Source: Acinetobacter portensis (GTDB taxonomy: Bacteria > Pseudomonadota > Gammaproteobacteria > Pseudomonadales > Moraxellaceae). Taken from it: 64,000 nt of DNA. Position 1 is the stretch's first letter; every line of letters starts with the position of its first letter. Below are positions 18,233 through 28,910 of this stretch, piece by piece. The notes below the pieces were generated by a model. The model saw only the letters and a list, made by a program, of their open reading frames with translations, had not been told where the DNA came from and made no database searches. The translations under genes and the position numbers were made by a program. The DNA is taken from contig NZ_CP096120.1 in assembly GCF_023158935.1 (NCBI RefSeq), positions 992,001 through 1,056,000 on the forward strand. The letters are read 5' to 3'.

Positions 18233-19612
18233 ATGAATCTGCTACTTATTGGTGTGCTATTAGTACTTATTGCTATGGCTTATCAAATTGGGTTAACCAA
18301 AAGCCGCACACTAGCAGGTAAGGGAAATAACTCTGCGAAATTACATTCGCGCCCAGGCTACTATGGTGCATTGGTCGCTTTGTGGTGTGGTATTCCTGCA
18401 TTCTTGATTTTATTGGTTTGGAATATTGTTGAACCAAGCATTTTAACGCATGTTGTACTCAATAATGTGCCTGCAACTGTTTCAGCAAGTCTAGATCCTG
18501 CAACGACAGGTGTTTTGGTAGATCGTGTGCAATCAATTGCTTCAGGTTTTGGGGTGAGTGATATTCCTGCAGCTTATGAAGTAGCAGCGGCAGAACAATT
18601 AGCAAAATTTCAAAGCATTGCGACTTTTGCCAAAATGGCACTTGTTGTGTGTGCTGCATTAATTGGTTTGGTTTTAGCGAAAAAGAGAATTTCTGAACAA
18701 TTCCGGGCTCGAAACCAAGTCGAAAAAATCATGAATATTTCTTTGGCATTATGCTCTGGCGTTGCAATTTTAACGACCATCGGCATTGTTATGTCAATGT
18801 TTAGTGAAGCTTTAAGATTTTTCAATTTTGTAAATCCATTCGACTTTTTCTTTGGTACAGAATGGAATCCTGGTTTTAGTACATCAGGAAATGCAGAAGG
18901 CAGTTATGGTTTACTTCCATTGCTATGGGGTACCCTCATGGTTAGTGGTATTGCACTATTGGTTGCTGTACCTGTTGGTTTAATGATTGCAATTTATTTA
19001 GCTGAATATGCATCTTCAGGATTCCGTTCTTGGGCAAAGCCTGCAATTGAAGTTTTAGCGGGTATTCCAACAATTGTTTACGGTGTTTTTGCCTTAATGA
19101 TTATTGGACCTTTTGCAAAACAAGCGGGTGCATATATTGGACTAGATATTAATGCAACAAGTGCTTTAACCGCAGGTTTTGTGATGGGGATTATGATTAT
19201 TCCTTTTGTATCATCACTTTCAGACGACATTATTACCCAAGTTCCAAGATCACTTCGTGATGGTTCATTGGGCTTAGGTGCAACAAAATCTGAAACGATT
19301 CGTCAGGTGGTTTTACCAGCTGCATTACCTGGAATTATTGGCGCATTTTTACTTGCTGCATCTCGTGCGATTGGTGAAACCATGATTGTGGTTTTAGCAG
19401 CAGGAAATAGCCCATTACTTCATATTAATCCGCTAGAAGCTGTTTCTACAGTTACGATTACTATTGTGAATCAATTAACGGGAGATACAGATTTTGCAAG
19501 CCCACAAGCATTGGTAGCCTTTGCTTTAGGTTTAACATTATTTGTCATTACCTTGGGTTTAAACATTGTTGCACTTTACATCGTGCGTAAATATCGCGAG
19601 CAATACGACTAA
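18233..19612 (+). CDS. pstC: Phosphate ABC transporter permease PstC
   Basis: An inner-membrane subunit of the high-affinity phosphate transporter. The ATG at 18233 has a GGTGGA ribosome-binding site and starts directly with a membrane segment; the in-frame TTG at 18212 is less likely. Length is 459 residues, longer than E. coli PstC (319), because of an N-terminal region with extra membrane segments and a periplasmic loop, as in Pseudomonas-type PstC. The C-terminal permease domain contains the EAA-like loop DGSLGLGATKSETIRQVVLP. It overlaps pstA by one base. Confidence 0.93.
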   Translation: MNLLLIGVLLVLIAMAYQIGLTKSRTLAGKGNNSAKLHSRPGYYGALVALWCGIPAFLILLVWNIVEPSILTHVVLNNVPATVSASLDPATTGVLVDRVQSIASGFGVSDIPAAYEVAAAEQLAKFQSIATFAKMALVVCAALIGLVLAKKRISEQFRARNQVEKIMNISLALCSGVAILTTIGIVMSMFSEALRFFNFVNPFDFFFGTEWNPGFSTSGNAEGSYGLLPLLWGTLMVSGIALLVAVPVGLMIAIYLAEYASSGFRSWAKPAIEVLAGIPTIVYGVFALMIIGPFAKQAGAYIGLDINATSALTAGFVMGIMIIPFVSSLSDDIITQVPRSLRDGSLGLGATKSETIRQVVLPAALPGIIGAFLLAASRAIGETMIVVLAAGNSPLLHINPLEAVSTVTITIVNQLTGDTDFASPQALVAFALGLTLFVITLGLNIVALYIVRKYREQYD

Positions 19613-21000
19613 TGAGTAATACGAATACAAATACATTAAGTTCAGCAGATGCTAAAACTGCTGCTGAACTCAGAGAAGAGCGTAAAAATACGATTGCGGG
19701 TTCTTTATCTAAGCGTCACCGTAAAGAAAAGACATTTCGTGTTTTAGGTTTTTCCGCTGTAGTTACAGGTTTGTTTTTTGTCGTACTTTTATTCGGCAGT
19801 ATTCTTGCGAAAGGCTTACCATCTTTTTGGCAAAGCAGCTTAACAGTTCCTGTTTATTTCGATCCTGCAGTGATTAATGTTGGAGCGAAACCTAAGCCAC
19901 ACAGCAATGAAGAGCCTGCAAAATATCAAGAACGTTTGATTGAATGGCAAACTCAACTGGGTATGGCTGATTGGGATCTGTTGTTGGTAAATGGTATTAT
20001 TTCAGAAGATCCTAAATTAGAATCTAAGCGTGATGACATTTCTTCACTGTATACAAGTTCTGAGTCATATCGTTTAAGAGATATGGTACTTGAAAATCCA
20101 AGCATTATTGGTCAAAAGCAAGAAGTTAAAATACTTGCAGATGCAAATATTGATGTTTGGTTGGCAGGTAATATTGACCGTTCTTTACCAGATGAACAGC
20201 AGCAGCTTAGCCCAGAAGTACGTCAATTAGCAGATGATTTAAAAGCACAAGGTATTATTGAAAATACATTTAACATGAATATTTTCTTTAGTCCTGACTC
20301 GCGTAGTTCACCTGCAACTTCAGGTTTGGCGGGTGCATTTATGGGTTCATTATTCATGATGTTCATCGTGATTCTGATCTCAATTCCAATTGGTGTTGCA
20401 TCTGCAATTTATTTGGAAGAGTTCGCACCTAAAAACTGGATTACAGATGTAATTGAAGTAAATATTAATAACTTGGCTGCGGTTCCATCAATTGTATTTG
20501 GTTTGCTTGGTGCTGCCATCTTTATTGGATGGATGCATATGCCATTATCTGCACCTGTAGTGGGTGGTTTGGTATTGAGTTTAATGACTTTACCAACAGT
20601 AATCATTACCACACGTGCATCATTAAAAGCAGTACCACCATCTATTCGCCAAGCGGCATTAGGTTTAGGTGCATCAAATTTACAAACCGTATTCCATCAT
20701 GTATTGCCTTTGGCTTTACCAGGTATTTTAACAGGTGCAATTATTGGTGTAGCGCAAGCATTAGGTGAAACAGCACCACTATTGTTAATTGGTATGAGTG
20801 CTTTCGTAGCAAGTGTACCAGTATCACCATTAGATCAATCTACAGCATTACCTGTGCAAATTTTCTTATGGCAAGGTAATGAACTTCGTAACTTCTTCGA
20901 AGGACGAACGGCAGCAGCAATTATCGTACTTTTAGCATTAATGATTAGCTTAAACAGCCTTGCTATTTGGTTACGTAAAAAATTTGAAGTTCGTTGGTAA
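19612..21000 (+). CDS. pstA: Phosphate ABC transporter permease PstA
   Basis: The second membrane subunit of the Pst transporter. It has 462 residues: a cytoplasmic N-terminus, one membrane helix, a large periplasmic region of about 150 residues and then the permease domain with the EAA-like loop [21 protein letters not shown]. The long periplasmic segment corresponds to the extended PstA found in Pseudomonas relatives. The start ATG overlaps the pstC stop (TAATG), giving translational coupling. Confidence 0.93.
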   Translation: MSNTNTNTLSSADAKTAAELREERKNTIAGSLSKRHRKEKTFRVLGFSAVVTGLFFVVLLFGSILAKGLPSFWQSSLTVPVYFDPAVINVGAKPKPHSNEEPAKYQERLIEWQTQLGMADWDLLLVNGIISEDPKLESKRDDISSLYTSSESYRLRDMVLENPSIIGQKQEVKILADANIDVWLAGNIDRSLPDEQQQLSPEVRQLADDLKAQGIIENTFNMNIFFSPDSRSSPATSGLAGAFMGSLFMMFIVILISIPIGVASAIYLEEFAPKNWITDVIEVNINNLAAVPSIVFGLLGAAIFIGWMHMPLSAPVVGGLVLSLMTLPTVIITTRASLKAVPPSIRQAALGLGASNLQTVFHHVLPLALPGILTGAIIGVAQALGETAPLLLIGMSAFVASVPVSPLDQSTALPVQIFLWQGNELRNFFEGRTAAAIIVLLALMISLNSLAIWLRKKFEVRW

Positions 21001-21014
21001 TTCAGGGCATGATT

Positions 21015-21935
21015 ATGAATACAGTAACAGCTACAAAAACAAATTCCTTAGAACAGGATAAATCAGTGAACTCAGAACATACGCAATTTACATCTCCAAA
21101 TGTAGATCAAAAACCTACAACTTCTTTTGTATCTCAGTTTGATACGCAAGCTTCGGCAAAAAAAGAGCCAAAGTCTTCTAATGTTAAACTGAGCACTTCA
21201 GACGTACATGTTTATTATGGTGAGTCTGAGGCGATTAAAGGAATTGACCTTAATATTTACGAAAATGAAGTGATTGCATTTATTGGACCATCTGGTTGTG
21301 GTAAATCTACATTTCTACGTACTTTAAACCGCATGAATGACACGATTGATTCTTGTCGTGTAACAGGTAAGGTTTTACTAGATAATCAAGATATCTACGA
21401 TCCTAACCTAGATGTGGTGTTGCTTCGTGCGCAAGTTGGTATGGTATTCCAAAAGCCAAACCCATTTCCAAAGTCTATTTTTGATAACGTTGCTTATGGA
21501 CCAAAATTACATGGCTTAGCACGTGATAAATACGATTTAGAAGAAATTGTAGAAAATAGTTTACGTAAAGCAGGCTTGTGGGATGAAGTGAAAGACCGTT
21601 TAAGTCAGCCGGGTACAGGTTTGTCTGGTGGTCAGCAGCAGCGTTTATGTATTGCACGTACAATTGCAGTTTCACCAGAAGTGATTCTAATGGATGAACC
21701 GTGTTCTGCGCTGGATCCAATTGCAACTGCAAAAGTTGAAGAATTAATTTCTGAACTTTCTACGCAATATACAATTGCGATTGTAACGCACTCAATGCAA
21801 CAAGCAGCGCGTGTTTCTGATCGTACAGCTTACTTCCACTTAGGTGATTTAATTGAAGTGAATGCGACTGAAAAAGTATTTACTCAGCCAGATCATCAAT
21901 TAACTGAAGCCTATATTACAGGTCGTTTTGGTTAA
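21015..21935 (+). CDS. pstB: Phosphate ABC transporter ATPase PstB
   Basis: The ATPase subunit energising PstCA. The ABC motifs are clear: Walker [10 protein letters not shown], signature LSGGQQQR, Walker [14 protein letters not shown] and the switch His in IVTHSM. The ATG at 21015 with AGGG eight bases before it is preferred; in-frame TTG 20994 and ATG 21009 are alternatives. At 306 residues it has an N-terminal extension of about 50 Ser/Thr/Gln-rich residues compared with E. coli PstB. phoU does not follow; a terminator does. Confidence 0.95.
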   Translation: MNTVTATKTNSLEQDKSVNSEHTQFTSPNVDQKPTTSFVSQFDTQASAKKEPKSSNVKLSTSDVHVYYGESEAIKGIDLNIYENEVIAFIGPSGCGKSTFLRTLNRMNDTIDSCRVTGKVLLDNQDIYDPNLDVVLLRAQVGMVFQKPNPFPKSIFDNVAYGPKLHGLARDKYDLEEIVENSLRKAGLWDEVKDRLSQPGTGLSGGQQQRLCIARTIAVSPEVILMDEPCSALDPIATAKVEELISELSTQYTIAIVTHSMQQAARVSDRTAYFHLGDLIEVNATEKVFTQPDHQLTEAYITGRFG

Positions 21936-21963
21936 TATTGTGTTATTCGTAAAGTAAAAAATT

Positions 21964-21989
21964 AAAAGAGCCAAATTGGCTCTTTTTTT
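21964..21989 (+). terminator. Terminator of pst operon
   Basis: An AGAGCCAA/TTGGCTCT stem (21967-21974 with 21976-21983) sits between an A-run and a T-run. Confidence 0.85.
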
Positions 21990-22091
21990 GTTTAATTATT
22001 CAATGAGAATTATTTTCAAATAGGCATTGATTTTTTGTTACAAAGCCCACATCTTATAAATCATAAATATGTATTAGATGAGCTTAATTAT

Positions 22092-23054
22092 ATGTTATTT
22101 CACGCAACTAAACTTCCTGCTGAAATTCGTGTGCATCATTTAAATGCTCGCGTAAATGAACAACGAAAAAAAATAGCTCAAACCACGGCATCTAAATTTG
22201 AACTTTTACAATTGACTCAACAGCTTGTAAAAGAATCGCGCGTACGTAAAAAAACCAATGAAAAAATTTATGTACTCGACTTTAAAGGTGATACAGCAGC
22301 ATCTGCGGTAGAACAATTACGTGAAGAAATTACACTGGTTTTAGCAACTGCAAAAGCAGGGCGAGATCGTGTGGTTTTACGTTTGGAAAGCCCAGGTGGT
22401 ATGGTTCATGGTTATGGACTTGCTGCTGCGCAATTGGTTCGTTTACGTGATGCAGGTTTTAAACTCACTATTTGTGTAGATAAAGTCGCTGCAAGTGGCG
22501 GTTATATGATGGCATGTATTGCATCTGAAATTGTATCTGCGCCATTTGCTGTGGTGGGTTCAATTGGTGTAGTTGCACAAGTGCCTAACTTTAACCGTTT
22601 GCTGAAAGACAATAAAATTGATTTTGAGCTTTATACGGCAGGTCAATTTAAGCGTACAGTGACCATGTTTGGTGAAAATACCGAAGAGGGTAAAGCCAAG
22701 TTTGAAGAAGAGTTACAGCAAACACATAACTTATTTAAGCATTTTGTTGAAAAGTACCGTCCGCAATTAAATGTTGAAAAAGTTGCAACAGGCGAGCATT
22801 GGTATGGTCAAGATGCTTTAGATTTGAACTTAGTAGATGCTTTAAAAACGTCAGATGAATACATTTTAGGATTGTTGCCTAAACACGATATTTATTTGGT
22901 AGAAACACGTAAAAAGCCAACATTTGGTGAAAAACTTGGTTTGCAAGCAGCACAAGTTGCAGACTCACTTGTACCTACAGTCTTAAATAAAGTGATGGAA
23001 ACTTTAACTAAAGCAAATTCAAGTTTAGTACAAATGCGTGATCCTAAGCTTTAA
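22092..23054 (+). CDS. sohB: S49-family serine peptidase, SohB type
   Basis: A signal-peptide-peptidase-like S49 protease. The core is strikingly like E. coli SohB: VLDFKG, RLESPGGMVHGYG, DKVAASGGYMMAC with the catalytic Ser, AGQFKRTVT with the catalytic Lys, and ATGEHWYGQ. The E. coli protein has an N-terminal membrane anchor that is not visible here; the region before the core is a hydrophilic helix. The start may be ATG 22092 (320 residues) or TTG 22035 (339 residues); neither adds a membrane segment. It is therefore probably cytoplasmic or peripherally bound. Confidence 0.9.
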   Translation: MLFHATKLPAEIRVHHLNARVNEQRKKIAQTTASKFELLQLTQQLVKESRVRKKTNEKIYVLDFKGDTAASAVEQLREEITLVLATAKAGRDRVVLRLESPGGMVHGYGLAAAQLVRLRDAGFKLTICVDKVAASGGYMMACIASEIVSAPFAVVGSIGVVAQVPNFNRLLKDNKIDFELYTAGQFKRTVTMFGENTEEGKAKFEEELQQTHNLFKHFVEKYRPQLNVEKVATGEHWYGQDALDLNLVDALKTSDEYILGLLPKHDIYLVETRKKPTFGEKLGLQAAQVADSLVPTVLNKVMETLTKANSSLVQMRDPKL

Positions 23055-23076
23055 GACTAGTTTAGTTTAAATATTT

Positions 23077-23104
23077 GAAAAGCTCACTTCGGTGGGCTTT
23101 TTTT
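23077..23104 (+). terminator. Terminator of sohB
   Basis: An AAAAGCTCAC/GTGGGCTTTT stem with a TTCG tetraloop is followed by a T-run. Confidence 0.88.
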
Positions 23105-23183
23105 TATGGGTAAAATTATATAGTTATGCTATAAAGATATTGATTTTATTCAATATAAATAATAATGCCTACGTTTTTGCTAT

Positions 23184-23915
23184 GGCTCTAGACTAGCAGA
23201 TTTGCACTTAGTTTTACCTAATGAGGTCCCACAACTCTGTTGCTAGCTCATTAGGCTCCCTCATCCAACGCCATTCTGTTTCTTTAAGATGATAATCAAA
23301 ATACTCTTTTGATATACCGTTGAACTTTGCTAGCCTTCTTTTACAAAAGCTCCAGAATGATTCTATTCCATTTATATGACATTGTCCTCTGGCAAATTCA
23401 TTCGCTCCATGATTTACTCTAAAATGCTTTGAGTAACCAACATCTACCAAACCATTGTATCCACGCCAACCATCACTATAAATTACACTTTCAAGTGCAA
23501 CTTTACCTAAGATAACTTGTTGTAATGTAGTCTTTTTACAATCAGGGACTATTTCTGTATAAACTCGACCATTCCTTTCAAATATTCCAAATACAGGTTG
23601 TTTTAAAGTACCTCGACCTCGCTTCAATTTCCCATGAAAACCACGTTGTCTTTTTGCTCCAAAATAGCTCTCATCAACTTCAATAGAACCTACAAACTTT
23701 GCTCTTAAATCTGTTTGATGATCGTAGATTGCTTCTCTAAAAAGCATGTACCAATAGTTGATGGTATTACGGTTCAAGTTAAGCAATAAGGCTGTTTTAG
23801 AAGCAGGAATATCAATGCAAAAGCACTGAATAATTTTTTTAATCTTATAGTGACTTAATTTACTGTTTTCTATCATGATTCTAGACTAACATATCTATTC
23901 TGCTAGTCTAGAGCC
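23184..23915 (-). mobile_element. IS1595-family insertion sequence, copy 2 (732 bp)
   Basis: Same length, orientation and apparently same sequence as copy 1, with the same 17-bp terminal repeats. It is flanked by the 7-bp direct repeat TTGCTAT (23177-23183 and 23916-23922), a target-site duplication. The family usually duplicates 8 bp, so one flanking base may have changed. The insertion looks recent. Confidence 0.95.
23214..23876 (-). CDS. IS1595-family (IS1016-like) transposase, copy 2
   Basis: 220 residues, identical to the first copy, with the same helix-turn-helix and DDE residues (D68, D135, N169/E172). Intact, with no frameshift. Confidence 0.93.
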   Translation of the reverse strand: MIENSKLSHYKIKKIIQCFCIDIPASKTALLLNLNRNTINYWYMLFREAIYDHQTDLRAKFVGSIEVDESYFGAKRQRGFHGKLKRGRGTLKQPVFGIFERNGRVYTEIVPDCKKTTLQQVILGKVALESVIYSDGWRGYNGLVDVGYSKHFRVNHGANEFARGQCHINGIESFWSFCKRRLAKFNGISKEYFDYHLKETEWRWMREPNELATELWDLIR

Positions 23916-24386
23916 TTGCTATTTTTAGGTTTTCTAGTAATTGTGCTGTGTCCAATGCTAAGTGTGTTATATGCTGAAGCAAAGATTATTGTTCCAGAAC
24001 GAAAGAAAATCATATTCTTTTTGGCTTTTATTCCAGGATGTTTAATTTTTGTTTTGGCGACTGTGCTAAAAGAAGATCATCCACCTGTCATATCTAAAGC
24101 ATGCGGCACCGTTAGTTTTTATAAAACTTATGCAGTTAGACATGATTATTTTGAACGGATTGCAATCCAATTTGATGGATCAAAATATAACAAGCATCTT
24201 AAATTTAATGATGATTTGATGCGGAAACAAAAAGGTGAGCGGGTCTGTTTTGAATTTTATGATCGATTGAAAAATAAAGATGTAAGCGAATCTAAAGTAA
24301 TTCGATGGATTGACCTCGCTGAAATGCAAACTATTACGAGTTCTAATCAGATAAAATAAAGCATATTTCATTGTTAGAGCAGAAAG

Positions 24387-24638
24387 ATGGCTGTCACAGA
24401 AGCATTTGTAGCAACGCAAAATTGCTATTTTAATTATGAGTTTGAAGAACTTTATTTAGATGATGATTTCCCAGAAGAACTCTCAATTTCTTTACGTGGC
24501 ATGATGTTCCGTCATGAAATTCAATATCCTAACGCTACTTATTATATTTACTATAGCGATGTTCTCACGGGTTGTGAGTTGCAACGAATGAAAGATGATT
24601 GGGCGAAGTATTGTCCTGAAGATAAAGGTTTATTCTAA
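24387..24638 (+). CDS. Small hypothetical protein
   Basis: An 83-residue protein with no signal peptide or membrane segment. It is acidic and aromatic-rich (YLDDDFPEEL, YYIYYSDVL) and ends with a Cys-containing WAKYCPEDKG. I do not recognise a family. It starts 27 bp after the interrupted membrane-protein gene on the same strand and may have shared its transcript, so the IS could have a polar effect on it. Coherent composition and position support it as real. Confidence 0.65.
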   Translation: MAVTEAFVATQNCYFNYEFEELYLDDDFPEELSISLRGMMFRHEIQYPNATYYIYYSDVLTGCELQRMKDDWAKYCPEDKGLF

Positions 24639-24643
24639 AAACT

Positions 24644-24712
24644 CCTTCTCCCTTTGGGAGAAGGTTGGGATGAGGGGATACCTCTCCCTAACCCTCTCCT
24701 AAAAGGAGAGGG
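24644..24712. repeat. Paired REP-like intergenic palindromes
   Basis: Two hairpins lie back to back: CCTTCTCCC/GGGAGAAGG (24644-24664) and CCCTCTCCT/AGGAGAGGG (24692-24712), joined by GGTTGGGATGAGGGG. A shorter relative, TCTCCCAAAGGGAGA, lies at 24799-24813. GC-rich composition unlike the surroundings and the palindromic pair point to a dispersed REP-type repeat. Confidence 0.7.
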
Positions 24713-24732
24713 AATTAAAACGTTGCGGAAAT

Positions 24733-24762
24733 AAAAAAGCGAAGCCTAAGCTTCGCTTTTTT
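24733..24762. terminator. Bidirectional terminator between small hypothetical gene and purB
   Basis: A GCGAAGC/GCTTCGC stem (24739-24745 with 24750-24756) is flanked by A6 on the left and T6 on the right, so it serves both strands. Confidence 0.88.
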
Positions 24763-24841
24763 ATTGTAAGTTTTTCAAATTTACACCCTCTTTGTATTTC
24801 TCCCAAAGGGAGACAAAAGATGTAGTGAAAAACTTAACGAA

Positions 24842-26239
<1,398 letters not shown>

Positions 26240-26286
26240 TTAAACTTTGGAACTAAACGAAAAAACAAAAACTCGATGTGCATCAG

Positions 26287-27018
26287 TTAAACCACCTGAA
26301 ACTGTAATCGAGCCAGATCTTGAATATCTTTAAGTAACTTACGTTTGGTGAAGATCATGCTCCATGAACTTCCACCAGACTGGCGCCATAAATGCGCCAT
26401 TTGTAAGCCTGTAAATAGCGATGCGCGAATACGATTGGTATGCGAACTGTCTTTAAAAGCTTCTGCATTGCCTTTCACCATAATACGTGGATTAATTTGT
26501 CCTGCTGTATCTACATAGGTTTGGGCTAAATTGGCAAGAATGCTTGGGTGTAAATAGTTATTGTCGAAAAAAGAAAGTTGCTGCAAGATTTTTTGTTGTG
26601 ATTTTTCAATAATTTCTACAAATTTAGGATTGCTATAAACCTTCTTTTCTAAATGAAGAAGTGCCATTGCATAAGACATTGGTAGTTTTGTTTGTGAAAA
26701 TTTTGGAAGTTTAGACTTTGGAGAAGGATTAAAAGGTTGGGTAATACTACTTTCTAAGGTTTTTAATCCTAATGAAATATCGGCAAGTTGATTAAAATAA
26801 TCTAAAGTTTGCGAACAAGGCTTGGCTTGTGGTCGAATATTTAAACTGGCTTTAATTAACTGTTCTAGATAAAAGTTACCGTTTTCGCCTGTGCTCTGTC
26901 GTCCAGATAGTGCAGTCATGTGCGTAAGCTGTGCCGATTGAAAAACAGCAGCCAACGCCAAAGCTCTATTTTGACGTACATTCAGAGTTTGAAGCGGTTG
27001 AAACGGTAACTCTGTCAT
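26287..27018 (-). CDS. hflD: High-frequency lysogenization protein HflD homologue
   Basis: A peripheral inner-membrane protein; in E. coli it sequesters the lambda CII activator, and its normal cellular role is unclear. Recognised by conserved position between mnmA and purB and by an all-helical protein with the segment [17 protein letters not shown] near the N-terminus. ATG 27018 is chosen over the in-frame start at 27057 because AAAGGA precedes it and it avoids overlap with mnmA. Length is 243 residues, above the roughly 210 of E. coli. Confidence 0.88.
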   Translation of the reverse strand: MTELPFQPLQTLNVRQNRALALAAVFQSAQLTHMTALSGRQSTGENGNFYLEQLIKASLNIRPQAKPCSQTLDYFNQLADISLGLKTLESSITQPFNPSPKSKLPKFSQTKLPMSYAMALLHLEKKVYSNPKFVEIIEKSQQKILQQLSFFDNNYLHPSILANLAQTYVDTAGQINPRIMVKGNAEAFKDSSHTNRIRASLFTGLQMAHLWRQSGGSSWSMIFTKRKLLKDIQDLARLQFQVV

Positions 27019-27031
27019 GCCAAATATTCCT

Positions 27032-28177
27032 TTAAATAAAATCAGGTTTCGGGGCATTAGTATGATGAATCACACCGCCACCTAAACAAACTTCATCTGC
27101 GTAGAACACTACACTTTGTCCTGGGGTTACAGCACGCTGAGGTTCATCAAATTCCACACGAACACCATTTGGCATTGTTGGATCTTTGAATAAAACACAG
27201 TCTTGGTCGGGTTGGCGATAACGCGTTTTAGCAGTACAACGGAATCCTGATTCAGGAATGTCCTGTTCACCTGCAACCCAGTCAATTTCCTCGCTCCAAA
27301 GAATAGAACTTTGCATAAGCGGATGTTCATGACCTTGACCAATTACAAGGCGGTTATTTTCGATGTCTTTGTATAAAACAAACCATGCACCTTCAGCAGC
27401 ACCTTTTAAGCCGCCTAAGCCAATACCGCCACGCTGACCGAGCGTATAGTACATTAAGCCGTGATGTTCACCAACCTCTTTACCATCATCAAGTACAATT
27501 TTTCCTGCTTGAGCGGGTAAGTATTGTTTCAAGAAGTCATTAAAGCGACGTTCTCCAATAAAACAAATACCTGTAGAGTCTTTTTTCTTTGCTGTAGCTA
27601 AACCAAGTTCTTCTGCAATACGACGAACTTCAGGTTTTTCAATTTCACCAACAGGGAATAAAGTCTTGTTAATTTCACGACCATGAACAGCATGTAAGAA
27701 ATAAGTTTGATCTTTATTTTGGTCAAAACCACGAAGGAGAGGAGCGTATTCTTCGCCACGTGAATTTTTTAAAGTTTCACCACGACGGCAATAATGACCT
27801 GTTGCAATAAAGTCTGCGCCAAGATTAATAGCATGATCTAAAAATGCGCGGAATTTAATTTCTTTATTGCATAAAATATCTGGGTTTGGTGTACGACCTG
27901 CCGCATATTCTGCTAAAAAATGCTCGAATACACGATCCCAATATTCCATAGCAAAGTTTGCGGTATGCAATTTAATACCAATTTTATCGCAAACGGCTTG
28001 TGCATCGGCTAAATCTTCCATTGCCGTACAGTATTCCGTGCCGTCATCTTCCTCCCAGTTTTTCATGAAAAGTCCTTCAACTTGGTAACCTTGTTGAAGA
28101 AGTAGTGCAGCAGAAACAGAAGAATCTACACCACCAGACATACCGACGATGACACGTTGTTGCATAGGATTAGGCAT
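27032..28177 (-). CDS. mnmA: tRNA-specific 2-thiouridylase MnmA
   Basis: Makes 2-thiouridine at the wobble position (U34) of tRNA for Lys, Glu and Gln. It has 381 residues. Seen: the PP-loop GMSGGVDSS for ATP, the [12 protein letters not shown] segment with the first catalytic Cys, and [10 protein letters not shown] with the second. The start overlaps the nudJ stop by 8 bp, so the genes are translationally coupled. An internal Met at position 5 is an alternative start. Confidence 0.97.
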   Translation of the reverse strand: MPNPMQQRVIVGMSGGVDSSVSAALLLQQGYQVEGLFMKNWEEDDGTEYCTAMEDLADAQAVCDKIGIKLHTANFAMEYWDRVFEHFLAEYAAGRTPNPDILCNKEIKFRAFLDHAINLGADFIATGHYCRRGETLKNSRGEEYAPLLRGFDQNKDQTYFLHAVHGREINKTLFPVGEIEKPEVRRIAEELGLATAKKKDSTGICFIGERRFNDFLKQYLPAQAGKIVLDDGKEVGEHHGLMYYTLGQRGGIGLGGLKGAAEGAWFVLYKDIENNRLVIGQGHEHPLMQSSILWSEEIDWVAGEQDIPESGFRCTAKTRYRQPDQDCVLFKDPTMPNGVRVEFDEPQRAVTPGQSVVFYADEVCLGGGVIHHTNAPKPDFI

Positions 28178-28655
28178 CCATATTTGTAAATAGGGGAGAA
28201 TTTTGGTGCTCGTAAATGAGCGATAAAGGATATTTTTGACCTTTTAAAGCATCTTCAACGGCTTTAGTCACTAAGGGACTACGCGCACGTGCAGATTCTT
28301 TTAGCTCATCTAATGACATCCAAACAGCACCGATAATACCTGTATCTAATTCAGCATTTTCATGATGATAAAGATCTTTAGCTAAAAAGCAAAAACGGTA
28401 ATAGGTACGGTCTGGAAACATAGGTGGCGTATAGCTATAAATACCGAGCAATGATTCAATTTCCACATCATGCCCAGTTTCTTCTAGGGTTTCTCGAATA
28501 GCGGCTTGAATAAGCGTTTCGTTGCATTCAACATGACCCGCAGGCTGATTAAATACAGTGTGTGTTACGCCTTCTGTATGTTCTTCAACAAACAGAAATT
28601 TTCCGTTTTTTTCTATAACGGTAGCAACAGTCACGTGAGCTGTCCAAGCGTTCAT
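28170..28655 (-). CDS. nudJ: NUDIX hydrolase NudJ-like
   Basis: A NUDIX phosphohydrolase, most like E. coli NudJ (YmfB), which hydrolyses thiamine pyrophosphate precursors and nucleoside di/triphosphates. The Nudix box is complete: GHVECNETL, then [11 protein letters not shown] with the metal-binding RExxEExG. ATG 28655 gives a start [13 protein letters not shown] that aligns with the family; TTG 28673 is an alternative. Length is 161 residues. First gene of the mnmA-hflD-purB operon, as in E. coli. Confidence 0.9.
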   Translation of the reverse strand: MNAWTAHVTVATVIEKNGKFLFVEEHTEGVTHTVFNQPAGHVECNETLIQAAIRETLEETGHDVEIESLLGIYSYTPPMFPDRTYYRFCFLAKDLYHHENAELDTGIIGAVWMSLDELKESARARSPLVTKAVEDALKGQKYPLSLIYEHQNSPLFTNMDA

Positions 28656-28805
28656 TAAAAAACACCAAAGCAAAGGATGATCTATTGTATAAAATTTTGG
28701 AGTTTGTGGCTATGAAGATTGGCAACATTCATCAAAATTCGAAGAACATCATAATAATTGCAGATAAAAGGCTTTTTAAGCGCTGTTATCTAAAACTTAA
28801 ATAAA

Positions 28806-28904
28806 ATGATTGAGTTGATTTGGATGTCAATAAATGAATTAACTGAAAAGCAACATGAAAATTTAAATGAAGAATTATATTTAAAAGCTGTTTTATATGT
28901 TTGA
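28806..28904 (+). CDS. Possible 32-residue small ORF upstream of amine oxidase
   Basis: ATG 28806 to TGA reads MIELIWMSINELTEKQ and ends LKAVLYV. The codon use looks like that of real genes here (NELTEKQHENLNEELYLKA). It ends 6 bp before the amine oxidase start, so it could be a leader peptide or the remnant of a truncated gene. No clear ribosome-binding site was seen. Confidence 0.25.
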   Translation: MIELIWMSINELTEKQHENLNEELYLKAVLYV

Positions 28905-28910
28905 TTCGAA

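Larger units (their letters stand above)
23165..24359 (+). pseudogene. Small membrane-protein gene interrupted at codon 7 by the IS
   Basis: Before the IS the sequence reads ATG CCT ACG TTT TTG CTA T (23165-23183). After it the frame resumes as TTGCTATTTTTAGG. Removing the element and one copy of the 7-bp duplication TTGCTAT restores MPTFLLFLGFLVIVLCPML, then a protein of about 150 residues. Its N-terminal half is two hydrophobic segments (a likely membrane anchor), followed by a hydrophilic C-terminal domain of about 90 residues with CGTVSFYKTY and ERVCFEFYDR. I do not recognise the family. Leftover translation from the TTG at 23916 is conceivable. Confidence 0.85.

Noticed and set aside
18097..18321. 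A 74-codon plus-strand frame across the pstS-pstC boundary
   Set aside because: It overlaps the pstS end, crosses the strong hairpin and enters pstC in another frame.
9775..23915. The IS-bracketed segment as a true composite transposon
   Set aside because: The genes inside are ordinary chromosomal housekeeping genes with the same composition as the rest, and copy 1 lacks a duplication. Two separate insertions explain it better.
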